From positions 15,710,722 to 15,774,721 of the forward strand of contig CM055108.1 of assembly GCA_029204225.1 (NCBI GenBank): DNA of 64,000 bases, given 5' to 3'. Under the pieces are notes generated by a model that saw nothing but the letters and a program-made list of their open reading frames with translations, ran no database searches and was not told where the DNA came from. Source of the DNA: Diphasiastrum complanatum. Lineage: Eukaryota; Streptophyta; Lycopodiopsida; Lycopodiales; Lycopodiaceae. The translations under genes and the position numbers were made by a program. Below, piece by piece: positions 1 to 9,970 of the stretch (its first letter is position 1; the number at the start of each line of letters is the position of its first letter).

Positions 1-456
1 GGCTGGACTGTGCTTGATGGGACCCACTGTGCTATGCCTATATAGTGGGGGGGTCTCCCTCTTTCCATTGACTCAGTCTACCCGGGAGTTGGTGGATGGA
101 GAGCACGTGCATGAGCCAGGATGTATCTCCAGGCTATGAGATGTGTGCTAGGGAGAGTCGAGTGCGATGGCTGGTGGTATGGGACGCCAGTTATCGTAGG
201 AGGCTTGACCGGGCATGATTATGTCAATTGCTCCAGGGCATGGGGGTGGGTCGGTTGTGACCCTACGGTTGGGCGGTTACGGTGCGTCGTCACTAGTATG
301 GGGTGTGCGGAACCTTCAAGGCAATCGATGATCCTAGGGAGTTGTAACATGTGGATTGGCAGTGACCCCACGGATGGGCGGTTATGGTGCGTTGTCACTT
401 GTATGGGGGTGTGCGTCAGCCTTTAAAGCTATTGGAGATCTATGGGAGTTGTAACA
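1..456 (+). repeat. 5' LTR (left-truncated by window edge) of gypsy-like element A
   Basis: A TATA-like box (CCTATATAG) lies near 38-46. The stretch ends ...GTTGTAACA at 456, followed 2 bases later by a primer-binding site, which is how a 5' LTR ends. The last ~210 bases hold an imperfect ~105-107 bp tandem duplication: TGACCCTACGG at 258 recurs as TGACCCCACGG at 363, and GGAGTTGTAACA at 338 recurs at 445. No protein is expected here even though a 101-codon frame is open across it. The true LTR start lies left of the window. Confidence 0.6.
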
Positions 457-458
457 GT

Positions 459-470
459 TGGTATTAGAGC
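459..470 (+). other. Primer-binding site of element A (tRNA-iMet type)
   Basis: TGGTATTAGAGC matches the plant initiator tRNA-Met primer site TGGTATCAGAGC with one difference. It sits two bases past the LTR end, so element A is transcribed on the + strand. Confidence 0.7.
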
Positions 471-1373
471 CGCCGATTCTTTTGTTAGGTGCACACGTTC
501 TCTTTTATGCTCTTGCGGTTTTGTTATTCCTCCTTGGGATGTGGTTGTAAATCCATTAACCTTATTTCAAGTTAATTTTTGGAAAGCAGTTGTATATGGT
601 TGTTGGGAATGAAATTAGTTTGTAGTAGTAAACTTGCTTGTCTTCCTGGTAGTGAATTCTTTTTCCTTTTGAACCTTTAAATCTTGAAAATTTTAAGTTT
701 TCTTGGTTCTTTAGGAAAGAATGTAAATTCTTAGTTTCTTTGAAACCTTGATTTAAAAAAAAAATGTTAGTTCTAAACTTTAACTTGGAGCTGGGAAATT
801 TTCTAAACCCCATCATTCAAAGTTGAAGCCAAGAGATGGCTTAAAAGAAAGTTCAATCCAAGCTTGAAGGATCTTGGCAGCTATATGCCTTCTGGTATGC
901 CTGTCAGGTATGGCCGTACCGCCTCCTCTCTTTCTCCTCCCTGTGTATTTGTAAGCTCCAAGAGAGAGTGCACTTCTCTTGGAGAGTGGAGTGGTACATA
1001 GGTGGAATAAATTTTTGGGTTCCACAAGCCAAGTGGAAACTTCTTGGGCCTCCATCTTGGCGTAAGGTTCTAGAAAGGACAAGTGGCTTCTTTTTGAAGC
1101 CCACTTGTCCTTTTTGCATGAAATGAGTGTGAGGTGCTTGGGGGAGGGGCTAAAGGAACGTACTTTGACATTCCTTCACTCCACTTCTCAAGTTGCAAGT
1201 TGAGCTCTCTAAGTTTGCATTTTCAAGTATCTTGAGCCTTACACACTTGTTTTTGGCGGTTTTTATATTGTTGTTTGCCGAAAATCCTCAAGTTTCTTGC
1301 AACACCTCTCTCTCTCTCTCTTTTCCATGGACTCTCCAGTGGAAGGAACCCTCTAGGCCCAGCAGCGGCTGAT
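471..1373 (+). other. Untranslated leader of element A, with two hairpins
   Basis: No coding signal is visible between the primer site and the gag start. Two clear inverted repeats lie inside: a perfect 10-bp stem (956-965 with 975-984), and a longer stem of about 17 bp with one bulge (about 1074-1113, short T-rich loop). The open frames on the minus strand here do not resemble known proteins. Confidence 0.45.
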
Positions 1374-2345
1374 ATGGACAAAATGGTGCTTGCCATTCAT
1401 TTGTTACAACAACAAATCAATGACATGCAGTCAAAGCATGAATGGGCGGAGGCAGAGATGAAGGCTATGGCACAATCTCGACAAGCCCTCCTTAACCCGA
1501 TGTTTACCCCATAGTATTTCACAAGGGAGAAAAAAGATAGGCACCAAGATGTTATTTTGGCGTGGCTAGATCGATGGAGTTCTTACTTCTCCATGCACAA
1601 TCTGCCAGATAGCTCATGGATCGCTACTGCCAGCATGTTTGTGATAAGGTGTACTCTTGGTGGCTAGATCGATGGAGTTCTTACTTCTCCCTGCACGATC
1701 TGCCAGATAGCTCATGGATCGCTACTGCCATCATGTTTCTATGTGATAAGGTGTACTCTTGAGGGCAGGACCTTAAAGAGCGGGCTATGATTCCTACAAC
1801 TTGGGATGACTTTCAGGTAGCCTTTAAGGCAACATTTATGTTGGTCTTGGACGATTTCGAATTTTATCGTCGGTTTGCCACTCTGCAGATGGGCACGAAA
1901 TCGTTGGACGTCTATCTTCAGGACTTTCAGGAGGCGGCTTCACAGTTTGTTAACCGGATAGACGGAGTTCTTCTGAAGTTGCATTTAAGAATACTAGTTG
2001 GAAGTTCGTTGGAATCAGCCACTAACCTTGGAAAAAGTGGTGCGCTTCGCTAGAATCTATGATGACATGCACGCCTCAACTTGCAAAGAGTAGCAAACCC
2101 AAGGACAAACCCTCTTCAGGCACCTCCTTTAAGAAGGGCAAGATGAAGATTTTTGACATAGCTTCTGCTTTGGGAAAGAAGAAGAAACGGCCTCGGTTGG
2201 AGAGAGCGGACTTCGACAAGGCAAAGAGCGACATGTTATGTTTCTCCTGTTTGCAGAAGGAGCATCTGTCAAAGGACTGCCTGAAGAAACAGAAGAAAGG
2301 TGGCCATTCTTTAAAGGCACCAGGTGATTCTTCAATTTCTTGCAT
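1374..2345 (+). pseudogene. Broken gag of gypsy element A
   Basis: The reading begins at ATG 1374 (MDKMVLAIHLLQQQ). It runs through gag-like text including LDRWSSYFSMHNLP, then TTWDDFQVAFKATF and YLQDFQEAASQFVNRIDG, and ends with a CCHC zinc knuckle, CFSCLQKEHLSKDC, near 2241-2282. That is the order of a Ty3/gypsy gag (capsid then nucleocapsid). It is not a working gene: there is a stop at 1512, a ~98-102 bp tandem duplication (1563-1660 and 1661-1762) that shifts the frame, and further frame changes near 2050. It is followed directly by protease sequence. The family is sure; exact ends are not. Confidence 0.75.
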
Positions 2346-3170
2346 AGATGTATCCTTTAAGAATTTGTAATAATTGTTGCTTTAATATTGTGGTATTTGG
2401 ACCTCATGACCTCATTCGTATGAATGGGTTTGTAGGCAGCCAAGCCGTGAGTGTTCTTTTCGATGATGGTTCCACACAAAACTTTATTAATGCAAAATTG
2501 GTGCATAAGCTCAAGGTGGCAACTGCACCAAGTGACCACAAGTACATGGTCAGGATGGCAGCGAGTGGGGAGGAGCAGGTCTGGGACCATTGTCCCTCGC
2601 TTATCGTTGAAGATTCAGGACTATGCAGATAATTTATCTTTCCATATCATGAATCTTGATAAGGTAGATTTAATCCTAGGTAAAGAGTGGTTTTACGCTA
2701 GGCATGAGTCATTAAAGAAGGATTATGTAACTCATATTTCGTCCTTTTTGCATAATGGCTCATTAATTCATCTTAAAGGTGATGTGCCCGATCTACCTTT
2801 TGTAAGTGCTCATGAAGCCAATCAATGTTTATTAGATTCTGAGTATCACTCGTATTATGCTATCTGAAAGATGATTGTTATATAGATGCTTTTGTTACTC
2901 AAAACTTTAATATTGATGTATTGTCTTTTCCTAGAGCATTGTCTTTTTTCAGAGGTTAACTTAGAAGATACCCCTGAAGGTAAAATCTTTAAAAGACTTT
3001 GGGAGGAATACAATGATGTGTTCCCTGAGCGGTTGCCTGTGGTCTACCCCCCCTCTAGGGGTGTAGACCATCACATAGATCTCCTTCCTAATAGCTCTCT
3101 TGTATCGTTATTTCCCTATAGGATGAGCCCAAAGGAAGAAGATGAAGTTGCTAGGCAACTATAGGAGTAG
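2346..3170 (+). pseudogene. Broken protease and start of reverse transcriptase, gypsy element A
   Basis: Protease text VLFDDGSTQNFINAKLVHKL (about 2451-2510) continues in another frame as HIMNLDKVDLILGKEWF near 2645. The RT entry motif follows: FPERLPVVYPPSRGVDHHID (about 3020-3080), then FPYRMSPKEEDEVARQL, ending at a stop near 3162. The active-site triplet reads D-D-G rather than the usual D-S/T-G, as in element B. The copy is frameshifted and is cut at 3171-3175 by insertion of element B. A short continuation (MGHI, PSKS) is seen right after B at 9317-9352. Confidence 0.75.
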
Positions 3171-3175
3171 TTACG

Positions 3176-3533
3176 TGTAATAGATCCTAACACCACAGTA
3201 GGGCAAACACTAACTGATCCACCCAACCTTGCCTACTCCCTGATATAGAGTAAGCCCCTCCTAGCCCAGTGTGAGGACTGGTAGCATGCTACTGCCAAGT
3301 GTCGGCCACGTGGCACTGACGTGGCCGACTGCACGTCGGGACCCAACTGGGGGCCCTATCCTGCTGACAGGGTCCCTAGGCTGTGTTAGGCCCGCCATGG
3401 CTATGGACCATGCTGGGGCACACTACTCACACTGTCTTGCCCTGTTGGTCATGTACGCTGGACACGACCCTGACTGTGGTATCTGACCTATCTGTGTTCT
3501 CTAGGGTTCGGCACTGGTTACGAGCTCGTAACA
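3176..3533 (-). repeat. 3' LTR of element B
   Basis: 358 bp, TG...CA ends, apparently identical to the copy at 8954-9311. On the minus strand a TATA-like TCTATATCA lies at about 3241-3250. A perfect 11-bp inverted repeat (3301-3311 and 3319-3329, 7-base spacer) carries CCACGTGG and ACGTGG, G-box-type cores. Confidence 0.95.
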
Positions 3534-3545
3534 CTCCCTCCCCCT
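3534..3545 (-). other. Polypurine tract of element B
   Basis: The minus strand reads TAAGGGGGAGGGAG immediately before the LTR, the expected plus-strand primer site for reverse transcription. It overlaps the pol stop codon (TAA). Confidence 0.85.
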
Positions 3546-6500
3546 TAAGAACCGTCTTGGTCCTCTAAGACAAAGTCTGGAAAAATCTTGCGAAGGACGC
3601 TGCCTCTTTCCCAAGTGGCATTCTCAACAGGCTGATCATTCCACTTAACCAGATATTCTCGGTATAGAGTATGACGAGTCTGCGTCTCTCTACTATCAAG
3701 AATCTCCTCTGGTTCATGTGGAGGTTGTTGAGGATCCAATGGGAGAACTAGAACACTGTCCCCTACCAGATTATCTGATCTGGTTAAGGCTTTTCGTAAC
3801 TGACTTACATGAAAAACTGGAAAAACCTTACTGCTGTGTGGGAGTTCTAGTTCATAGGTGACCTCGCCTAGTCTCCTATTGATGGTAAAGGGACCACAAT
3901 ACCTTGGAGACAACTTAGCACACACTCCTGATTTGAGGGTTTTAGAGTCAACTGGGACTCTCAAGTAGACTCTCTCACCAGTGGAGAACTGCACATCCCG
4001 TCTGTGTGGATCTGCATAATGCCTGGCTCGATCCTGGGACTGCCTAATGCTACGCTTAGCATGTTCTATCATCTGGTTTAGGTCTTCTAAAAAGTTTCTG
4101 GCTGCTTCAACTTTTTCTTGTTTAAACCCTACAACTGTGGGTGAGCGTGGCTGAAAACCGTACATCAGCATAAATGGGCTGTATCCCGTAGCTGAATGTT
4201 TGGTACTGTTGTAAGCAAACTCTAATATCGAGAGATACTCCTCCCAATTAGTCTGCCTCTTGCTGACGTATGCACGAAGCATATCCTCCAGCACTTGATT
4301 TACCCTTTCTGTTTGACCGTCCGTCTGTGGATGGTCGGTGGTACTCATATTAAGTTTAGTATGGAGATGATGGAATACTGCCTTCCAAAAATTTCCAGTA
4401 AACTTACTGTCCCGGTCGCTGACTATGCCGGAAGGTAGACCGTACAATTTAAATAGCCCGTCTACAAACAACCTCGCTAACTCTGGAGCTCTAACGGTTG
4501 TTTTGGTCGGAATAAAATGAGCCATTTTGGTCAGACGGTCAACTGTGACCCATATAGCGTCATTACCCTTTTGGGTTTTAGGCAGGCCTATTATAAAATC
4601 CATGGAGATACTCTCCCATTTACCAGCTGGTATTTCTAAGGGATGCAACAACCCTCCTGCCTTTAAACGCTCTGCTTTATTTACTTGACATTTCTGGCAA
4701 CTGGTTACATACTGGTGGACGTCCCTTTTCATACTGGGCCAGAAAAATTGCCTACGAAGAAGCTCATAGGTCTTCTGTATGCCTGGGTGTCCCGCGCTAG
4801 GATTGTCATGACATTCATATAGGACCTGCTGCCTATAATCCTCTGAATTGGGGACACATACTCTATCTCTATAGAGCAAGTACTCATCCTGAATGGAATA
4901 CTGTTTCCATTTGAATCCTTGAGTCAACTGACCCTCAACCACTGGGGTTTGCTTGGGTAATACAGGCTCAGAATCCTCAACGTCATCTGATGACGTATAC
5001 TCGGACTCATCATCATCCTCAACGGAAGCTGCCATATTCTTGGATGAACTGGCACCAGCCCCGGGAACTGGTTCTGGAGTCTGTAACTGTCTGTTCTGGA
5101 CTGAGTTCCAGATAATAGAGAAGAATGCATCATGCTGGCATTTCCCTCTCAAGGACTCGAGTAACTCATTACGAATCTGAGTAAAACTCAGCTCGTTTAT
5201 CATAGGCATTCTGCTAAGGGCATCTGCTACTGTATTGAATTTTCCACGCCTATATCTGATAGACATGTCAAACTCTTGCATCAACTCTGCCCAACGAGCT
5301 TTCCGACCTCTAAGCTCAGGTTGATTGCAAAGGTATCTGAGACTCTCATGGTCTGTCAGGACCTCAAAGTTGGCACCATACAAATAATGCCTCCAAGTCT
5401 TAAGGGCATGGACTATAGAAAAGAGTTCCTTTTCATAGGCACTATACCTAGTCTGTGCTGGCTCGAGTTTTTTACTCTCGAACGCAACTGGTCGTCCACC
5501 CTGAGTTAGCACAGCACCTACTGCAAAGTCGCTAGCATCTGTTTCGACCACAAATGGCTGATTGGGGTCGACGACCTTTAAAACTGGTGCTGTAGCTAAG
5601 GCTGTTTTGAGAGCATCAAAGCTCTCCTGTTGTGCGGACTCCCAAATGAACTCCTTTCCCTTCCCCTTAAGGAGATTTGTCATAGGGACTGCTATCTGAG
5701 CATATTCCTTGACAAATCGTCTGTAATATCCCGCCAGACCAAGAAAGATTTGAAGTTCCAAAATATTCTGAGGTCTCAGCCAACTGAGTATGGCTTTAAC
5801 CTTATTTGGGTCCATCTTAATCCCATCTGAAGAGATAATGTGACCCAAATATGCTACTTCTTCAACGAAGAATTCACACTTGGATTGTTTAGCATAAAGC
5901 TTATGCTTTCTGAGCAGTTGAAACACCTTTCTGAGGTGTTTTAGATGCTCCTTCCTCGTTTTGCTGTAGACGAGGATGTCATCTAAAAATACGACTACAA
6001 ACTTACCCAAGTATGGTCTGAGGACACTGTTCATCAAGGTCATAAAGGTAGCTGGAGCATTTGTGAGCCCAAATGGCATCACCTTAAACTCATAATGACC
6101 GTGACGAGTCCTAAAAGCTGTTTTCGAGACATCTTCCGATTTTATACGGACTTGATGATATCCCGATCTGAGGTCTATTTTGCTGAAAAACTTAGCCCCG
6201 TCGAGTTGATCAAACAACTCGTCTGCCCGAGGCATAGGGTATTTATTCTTAATTGTGACTTTATTGAGGGCTCTGTAATCTACGCAAAGACGCATAGACC
6301 CCTCCTTCTTTTTCACCAATAGGACTGGTGAGGCCCATGGTGAACTACTGGTCTGAATTTGGCCTTTCCCAAGATAGTCTGTTAACTGCCTAGTTATTTC
6401 TTCATCCTCTGTTCGGCTGACCCGATACGGAGGTTTATAAACAGGTGCTGTACCTGGTACTAGGTTTATTACATGATCTACCTCTCTGCTAGGTGGTAAA

Positions 6501-6559
6501 CCATGTGGCAAATCTTCAGGAAAAACATCTTTAAAATACCTGATGGTCTTCGTCTCCGA
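3545..6559 (-). CDS. Pol of element B: RT, RNase H, integrase, chromodomain
   Basis: About 1,000 codons without a stop. The frame opens after TAA at 6560-6562; there is no ATG at its start, so it must be reached from gag. Numbering from TTG 6511: RT with catalytic FLDD at 175-178; RNase H with TDAS (~324-327), YEKEL (~359-363) and TDHES; integrase HHCC zinc region (H575 to C605/C608) and catalytic D638, D699 and E735 ([15 protein letters not shown]); a GPF module near 873; and a C-terminal chromodomain, [18 protein letters not shown] (~952-969), which in this class binds histone marks and guides insertion. Unusual is an acidic, serine-rich linker (~475-530) between RNase H and integrase. It makes cDNA in cytoplasmic particles and integrates it in the nucleus. 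All catalytic residues looked for are present. Confidence 0.9.
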   Translation of the reverse strand, partial: SETKTIRYFKDVFPEDLPHGLPPSREVDHVINLVPGTAPVYKPPYRVSRTEDEEITRQLTDYLGKGQIQTSSSPWASPVLLVKKKEGSMRLCVDYRALNKVTIKNKYPMPRADELFDQLDGAKFFSKIDLRSGYHQVRIKSEDVSKTAFRTRHGHYEFKVMPFGLTNAPATFMTLMNSVLRPYLGKFVVVFLDDILVYSKTRKEHLKHLRKVFQLLRKHKLYAKQSKCEFFVEEVAYLGHIISSDGIKMDPNKVKAILSWLRPQNILELQIFLGLAGYYRRFVKEYAQIAVPMTNLLKGKGKEFIWESAQQESFDALKTALATAPVLKVVDPNQPFVVETDASDFAVGAVLTQGGRPVAFESKKLEPAQTRYSAYEKELFSIVHALKTWRHYLYGANFEVLTDHESLRYLCNQPELRGRKARWAELMQEFDMSIRYRRGKFNTVADALSRMPMINELSFTQIRNELLESLRGKCQHDAFFSIIWNSVQNRQLQTPEPVPGAGASSSKNMAASVEDDDESEYTSSDDVEDSEPVLPKQTPVVEGQLTQGFKWKQYSIQDEYLLYRDRVCVPNSEDYRQQVLYECHDNPSAGHPGIQKTYELLRRQFFWPSMKRDVHQYVTSCQKCQVNKAERLKAGGLLHPLEIPAGKWESISMDFIIGLPKTQKGNDAIWVTVDRLTKMAHFIPTKTTVRAPELARLFVDGLFKLYGLPSGIVSDRDSKFTGNFWKAVFHHLHTKLNMSTTDHPQTDGQTERVNQVLEDMLRAYVSKRQTNWEEYLSILEFAYNSTKHSATGYSPFMLMYGFQPRSPTVVGFKQEKVEAARNFLEDLNQMIEHAKRSIRQSQDRARHYADPHRRDVQFSTGERVYLRVPVDSKTLKSGVCAKLSPRYCGPFTINRRLGEVTYELELPHSSKVFPVFHVSQLRKALTRSDNLVGDSVLVLPLDPQQPPHEPEEILDSRETQTRHTLYREYLVKWNDQPVENATWERGSVLRKIFPDFVLEDQDGS

Positions 6560-8243
6560 TTAGCTGACAGAGCTCTGAACTGCAGACCATAGGGCTGTTG
6601 GGAACATCATGCTCCCCATGCAACTGGATCTCTCGGCCTTTATACTGAAAGCTGAGGGTGTTCTCCTGATAGTTTCTGTGGAGGGAAGGTCCTAAACTGT
6701 AGAGCCAATCTCTCCCGAGAACAATGTCTGTTCGATCCAGGTGCATTATCTGAAAGTTTATTTGATCTTGGTACCCCTGAATACCAAGATTTAACTTACT
6801 TACCATAGTTTCCCATATTTTTTTATCTTCACCCTTAGCTAATGAAACTATGTACCTATGCTGACTAGGTACTTCTGGTAGTTTAAGCTTTTTAACCAGG
6901 GTGTGGTTGATGAAATTATGGGTTGCCCCATCATCAACCATGACTCTTACTGACTGGTTACCAACTTTCCCATGCATACGTACTAGGTCATGCGGCCCAA
7001 AGCTGAAGGGTCTCGCTAGCATTGCAGAGGTCAGCTGGCAACAGTGTTCATGATCTTCATGATACACTTTGATCTCGGAAGCTGTCGAGTCACTGGGGAA
7101 ACATACAGTCTGAACAAGATGAACTTGTTTTTTATCTTTCTTATCTTTTTTAGTGAAAGGCCCCTTGGGACACTGTCTGACTGTGTGTCCCTTGCCCATA
7201 CACACAAAGCACAAACGTTCTTGTTTGGCTTTCTCAAAATCATCTGGTTTTAAGGGCTGTATGAGTGAAGGGCGTTTCTGAGGAGCTTCACCTTTAAATT
7301 TATCTTCTTTCTTTCTTTTTAAAAATTTCTTTTTAAATTGAAAGTCTTTCTGAGGAAGCTGCTCAGAAAGTGGTTGCTGTCTCGCTCTCTTCCTACCCAC
7401 TGAATCATCATAGATTTGAGCATATCTGAGAGCTTGCTCAAGGGTAGTAGGCGAGTTTCTCTGGACCTCTACTTTATATTCATCTTTGAGGCCACGGACA
7501 AATCCCCTGATTTTTTGATAGTCATCCATATTTTTAATCTTTAAAATTGCTTCTCGATACTGCGAGATATATTGGATGAGGGACTTGTCCATTACTGTTC
7601 TTTCCCAGGCTTCCCAGGCTCTATCAAGTTCATTCTCTGGTAGAAATTCTCTTAGGAAAGCTTCTTCAAAAGCTTTCCATGACCGGGGAGTCTGCCCAGT
7701 CTCCTGGAGATTTAACCACCACTTATAGGCCATAGGCCCTAAAGAAAGACTGGCCTCAATTGCTTGCAAATGGTCAGGGGTCTGTTTAAGAGCATGAATG
7801 TTCTTCCATTTGCTGAGGAAGGTTTGTAGAATATCTGCATTTCTATCCTTCTCTTCCCCATTAAAAGTAGGAGGCTTTAAATCTTTAAAAACACTGGGGT
7901 GAGACCGTAAAGTCTCACCCGAAACTGATGGAAGTGGAGAAGGGGATAACTGAGAAGTGGAGGGAAGGCTTCCTTTCGCGGAACTCAAAAACAAGTTTTT
8001 GAGTTCAGCGAACGAGTCGTCCACACTGGACTTGAAATTGGCTAATGCCAACTTCAGTTCATCCACTTCTGTTACCAATTGGAGGAACTGCTCCTTGGTA
8101 ACCAGTTCGTCGAGTTCTTCGGCGAACTATTCCTGTTCTTCCACTTCCATGGGTTCCTTCCCTTTTTTGTAAGCCAAGGCTTCTGTTTCAAGTTCGTCGA
8201 AGCCTCTCTCCAGGGGTTGATCAGGTCCCTGAGGAGTGGTCAT
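6531..8243 (-). pseudogene. Gag-protease of element B, with an amber stop at codon 39
   Basis: Best start is ATG 8243, in frame with 515 codons of gag-protease below it, but codon 39 is TAG (8127-8129). Without it the product would be about 570 residues. Past the stop (numbering from TTG 8078): capsid text WKAFEEAFLREFLP and YREAILKIKNMDDYQKIRGF, basic stretch, CCHC knuckle CFVCMGKGHTVRQC (290-303), protease VMVDDGATHNFINHTLV (active site D382-D383-G384, so DDG not DSG/DTG) and HLDRTDIVLGRDWL. It ends at TAA 6531-6533, where the pol frame (+1) has already been open for about 9 codons. The amber codon and frame change could be mutations, or a readthrough/frameshift strategy; the former is more likely for the amber. 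Confidence 0.85.
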
Positions 8244-8940
8244 CTTCGGAACTGAAAGAGAGCTACCTTAACTTCTGAAGGAAAAAAAGTCTAAAAGACT
8301 AATTTACAACTGTACAAGGAGGGAAAGAAAACTTAGCTCTTTCTGAGAACTGTACTTCCACAGAGAGAATCAAGAAAAGCCCTTTCAGCTCTTCCTCCAC
8401 TGCTTTCAGATCTGCTGTCCGGAAAAATCAGAGATCAAGGTACCAAGAAAAAGAAACAAACTTCTGATCGTCTTGGCCCCTTCCCTCGCTGTCTGAGGTG
8501 TATACTTTTTGCTCCAAAATTCCCGTTTTAGGACCCAAAACAGTTGCAAACTTGTGGTTCCTGCCAAAGACCTTCAGCGCTGGACCTGCACCCACGATTC
8601 TGTCTCAGATCCGCTCCAAATTCCAGAAAATTTCACTCCAAATTCGAAGTTTCCACCCAATTTGGCAGCGCTGGACCTGCTCCACGTTTTCTATTTAAAA
8701 TGTGCTCAAAAATCCACAACTGATACATAAAAATCAAGGGTAAATCCCTGATTTTTCAGCGCTGATCTTCTACAAGGGATTGTGCCTCAAACAACTGTAA
8801 ATTCCCAGCAAATTTCAAGGATTTGAAAGCTGTTCCTACAGCGATTTTCCTCCTCAATTCTTTTCTGAGAATCTGAGAAATCCTTCCTATCTTCTGATAG
8901 CTTTCTCTACTGCTGTCCTGAACTCCCTAGGATGGAGATG
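8244..8940 (-). other. Leader of element B with 91-nt periodic repeats
   Basis: No coding sequence. The motif CAGCGCTG starts at 8575, 8666 and 8757, exactly 91 bases apart, with partial similarity after each (CAGCGCTGGACCTGC at the first two). This reads as a decayed tandem repeat. Such leaders carry packaging and dimerisation signals in other LTR elements; a role here is inferred only. Confidence 0.6.
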
Positions 8941-8952
8941 GCTCTGATACCA
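8941..8952 (-). other. Primer-binding site of element B (tRNA-iMet)
   Basis: The minus strand reads TGGTATCAGAGC, an exact match to the plant initiator tRNA-Met 3' end complement, one base from the LTR. Confidence 0.9.
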
Positions 8953-8953
8953 G

Positions 8954-9311
8954 TGTAATAGATCCTAACACCACAGTAGGGCAAACACTAACTGATCCAC
9001 CCAACCTTGCCTACTCCCTGATATAGAGTAAGCCCCTCCTAGCCCAGTGTGAGGACTGGTAGCATGCTACTGCCAAGTGTCGGCCACGTGGCACTGACGT
9101 GGCCGACTGCACGTCGGGACCCAACTGGGGGCCCTATCCTGCTGACAGGGTCCCTAGGCTGTGTTAGGCCCGCCATGGCTATGGACCATGCTGGGGCACA
9201 CTACTCACACTGTCTTGCCCTGTTGGTCATGTACGCTGGACACGACCCTGACTGTGGTATCTGACCTATCTGTGTTCTCTAGGGTTCGGCACTGGTTACG
9301 AGCTCGTAACA
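8954..9311 (-). repeat. 5' LTR of element B
   Basis: 358 bp, apparently identical to the copy at 3176-3533 and followed by the TTACG target duplication. It would carry the element's promoter (minus-strand TATA-like box about 9019-9028). Confidence 0.95.
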
Positions 9312-9316
9312 TTACG

Positions 9317-9352
9317 TATGGGCCATATTTGACCCAGTAAATCCTCTTCGGG
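9317..9352 (+). pseudogene. Short RT fragment of element A resuming after B
   Basis: ATGGGCCATATTTGACCCAG encodes MGHI-stop-P, followed by SKS. This matches the segment after the RT entry motif in related elements (compare 10,870-10,905). It confirms that B interrupted A at this codon. Homology is lost after about 9352. Confidence 0.6.
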
Positions 9353-9679
9353 CACATGTACCACCTATACCAATTCAAGTACCTAGAGTGACCATGGTTG
9401 AGAAAGGAAAAAGGAAGGAGAGATCAAGGAAGATCAAGTACATGGGATACTTACTCGCCTCCAACTTCACTTGGAGAAGCATCCTACATCAAATACTAGC
9501 AGACTACCTAGATGGTACTATGAAACTATCAAGGATAGTGTTATTTTGGAATAGGGAGAGTCTAGAGATCTGCTAGGCTTGAAAAGCATCATGAGGACCA
9601 GGATCAACAAGAGGATCGGAGAAAAGCTATGGATGAGTAGTATAGCTCAATCATAAAGACAAGACTTGGAGGCTTGTTT
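9353..9679. other. No recognisable gene
   Basis: Short unidentified stretch between a gypsy RT fragment and a copia RT fragment. Nothing in it could be supported. Confidence 0.5.
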
Positions 9680-9970
9680 AGTTACCTACAGGTAAAAAGG
9701 CTATTGGATGTAAGTGGATCTATAGAACTAAGTATAAAATGGTTCTATAGACAAACATAAGGCAAGGTTGATTGCAAAAGGGTATTCTGCACTAGTTGCT
9801 AAGTTAACTACTATGAGGACAGTTTTGTCATTGGCAGCTCAATATGGAAGGGATATTCAACAAATGGATGTTAAGAGTGCATTCTTGAATGGATTTCTAG
9901 AGGAGGAAGTTCACATGGAGCATCCAGAGGGATACATAGTAGCAGGACAGGAAGACAAGGTTTGTGTTAG
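9680..9970 (+). pseudogene. Ty1/copia reverse transcriptase fragment
   Basis: The text GKKAIGCKWIYRTKY is followed after frame changes by IAKGYSALVAKLTTMRTVL and QQMDVKSAFLNGFLEEEVH, then EHPEGYI. This is the first third of a copia RT. The YVDD part is missing, and stops and frameshifts interrupt it. Surrounding DNA is gypsy, so this is an insertion remnant or a junk join. Confidence 0.8.

Larger units (their letters stand above)
3176..9311 (-). mobile_element. Gypsy chromovirus-type LTR retrotransposon B, recent insertion
   Basis: The element runs TGTAATAG...CGTAACA with 358-bp LTRs at both ends, flanked by the 5-bp target duplication TTACG (3171-3175 and 9312-9316). Read on the minus strand the order is LTR (8954-9311), primer site (8941-8952), leader, gag-protease, RT-RNaseH-integrase-chromodomain, purine tract, LTR (3176-3533). 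Base-by-base reading found no difference between the LTRs, so the insertion is young. It landed inside the older related element A. It is probably not autonomous as it stands: gag has an amber codon and pol is in another frame (see those entries). Confidence 0.95.

Noticed and set aside
121-426. 101-codon open frame on the + strand at the window start
   Set aside because: Lies in an LTR and reflects its ~105-bp duplication. Composition and repeats explain it, and no protein resemblance is seen.
8498-8730. Small + strand frames in the leader of element B
   Set aside because: Antisense to the element, overlapping the 91-nt repeats, with no resemblance to known proteins.
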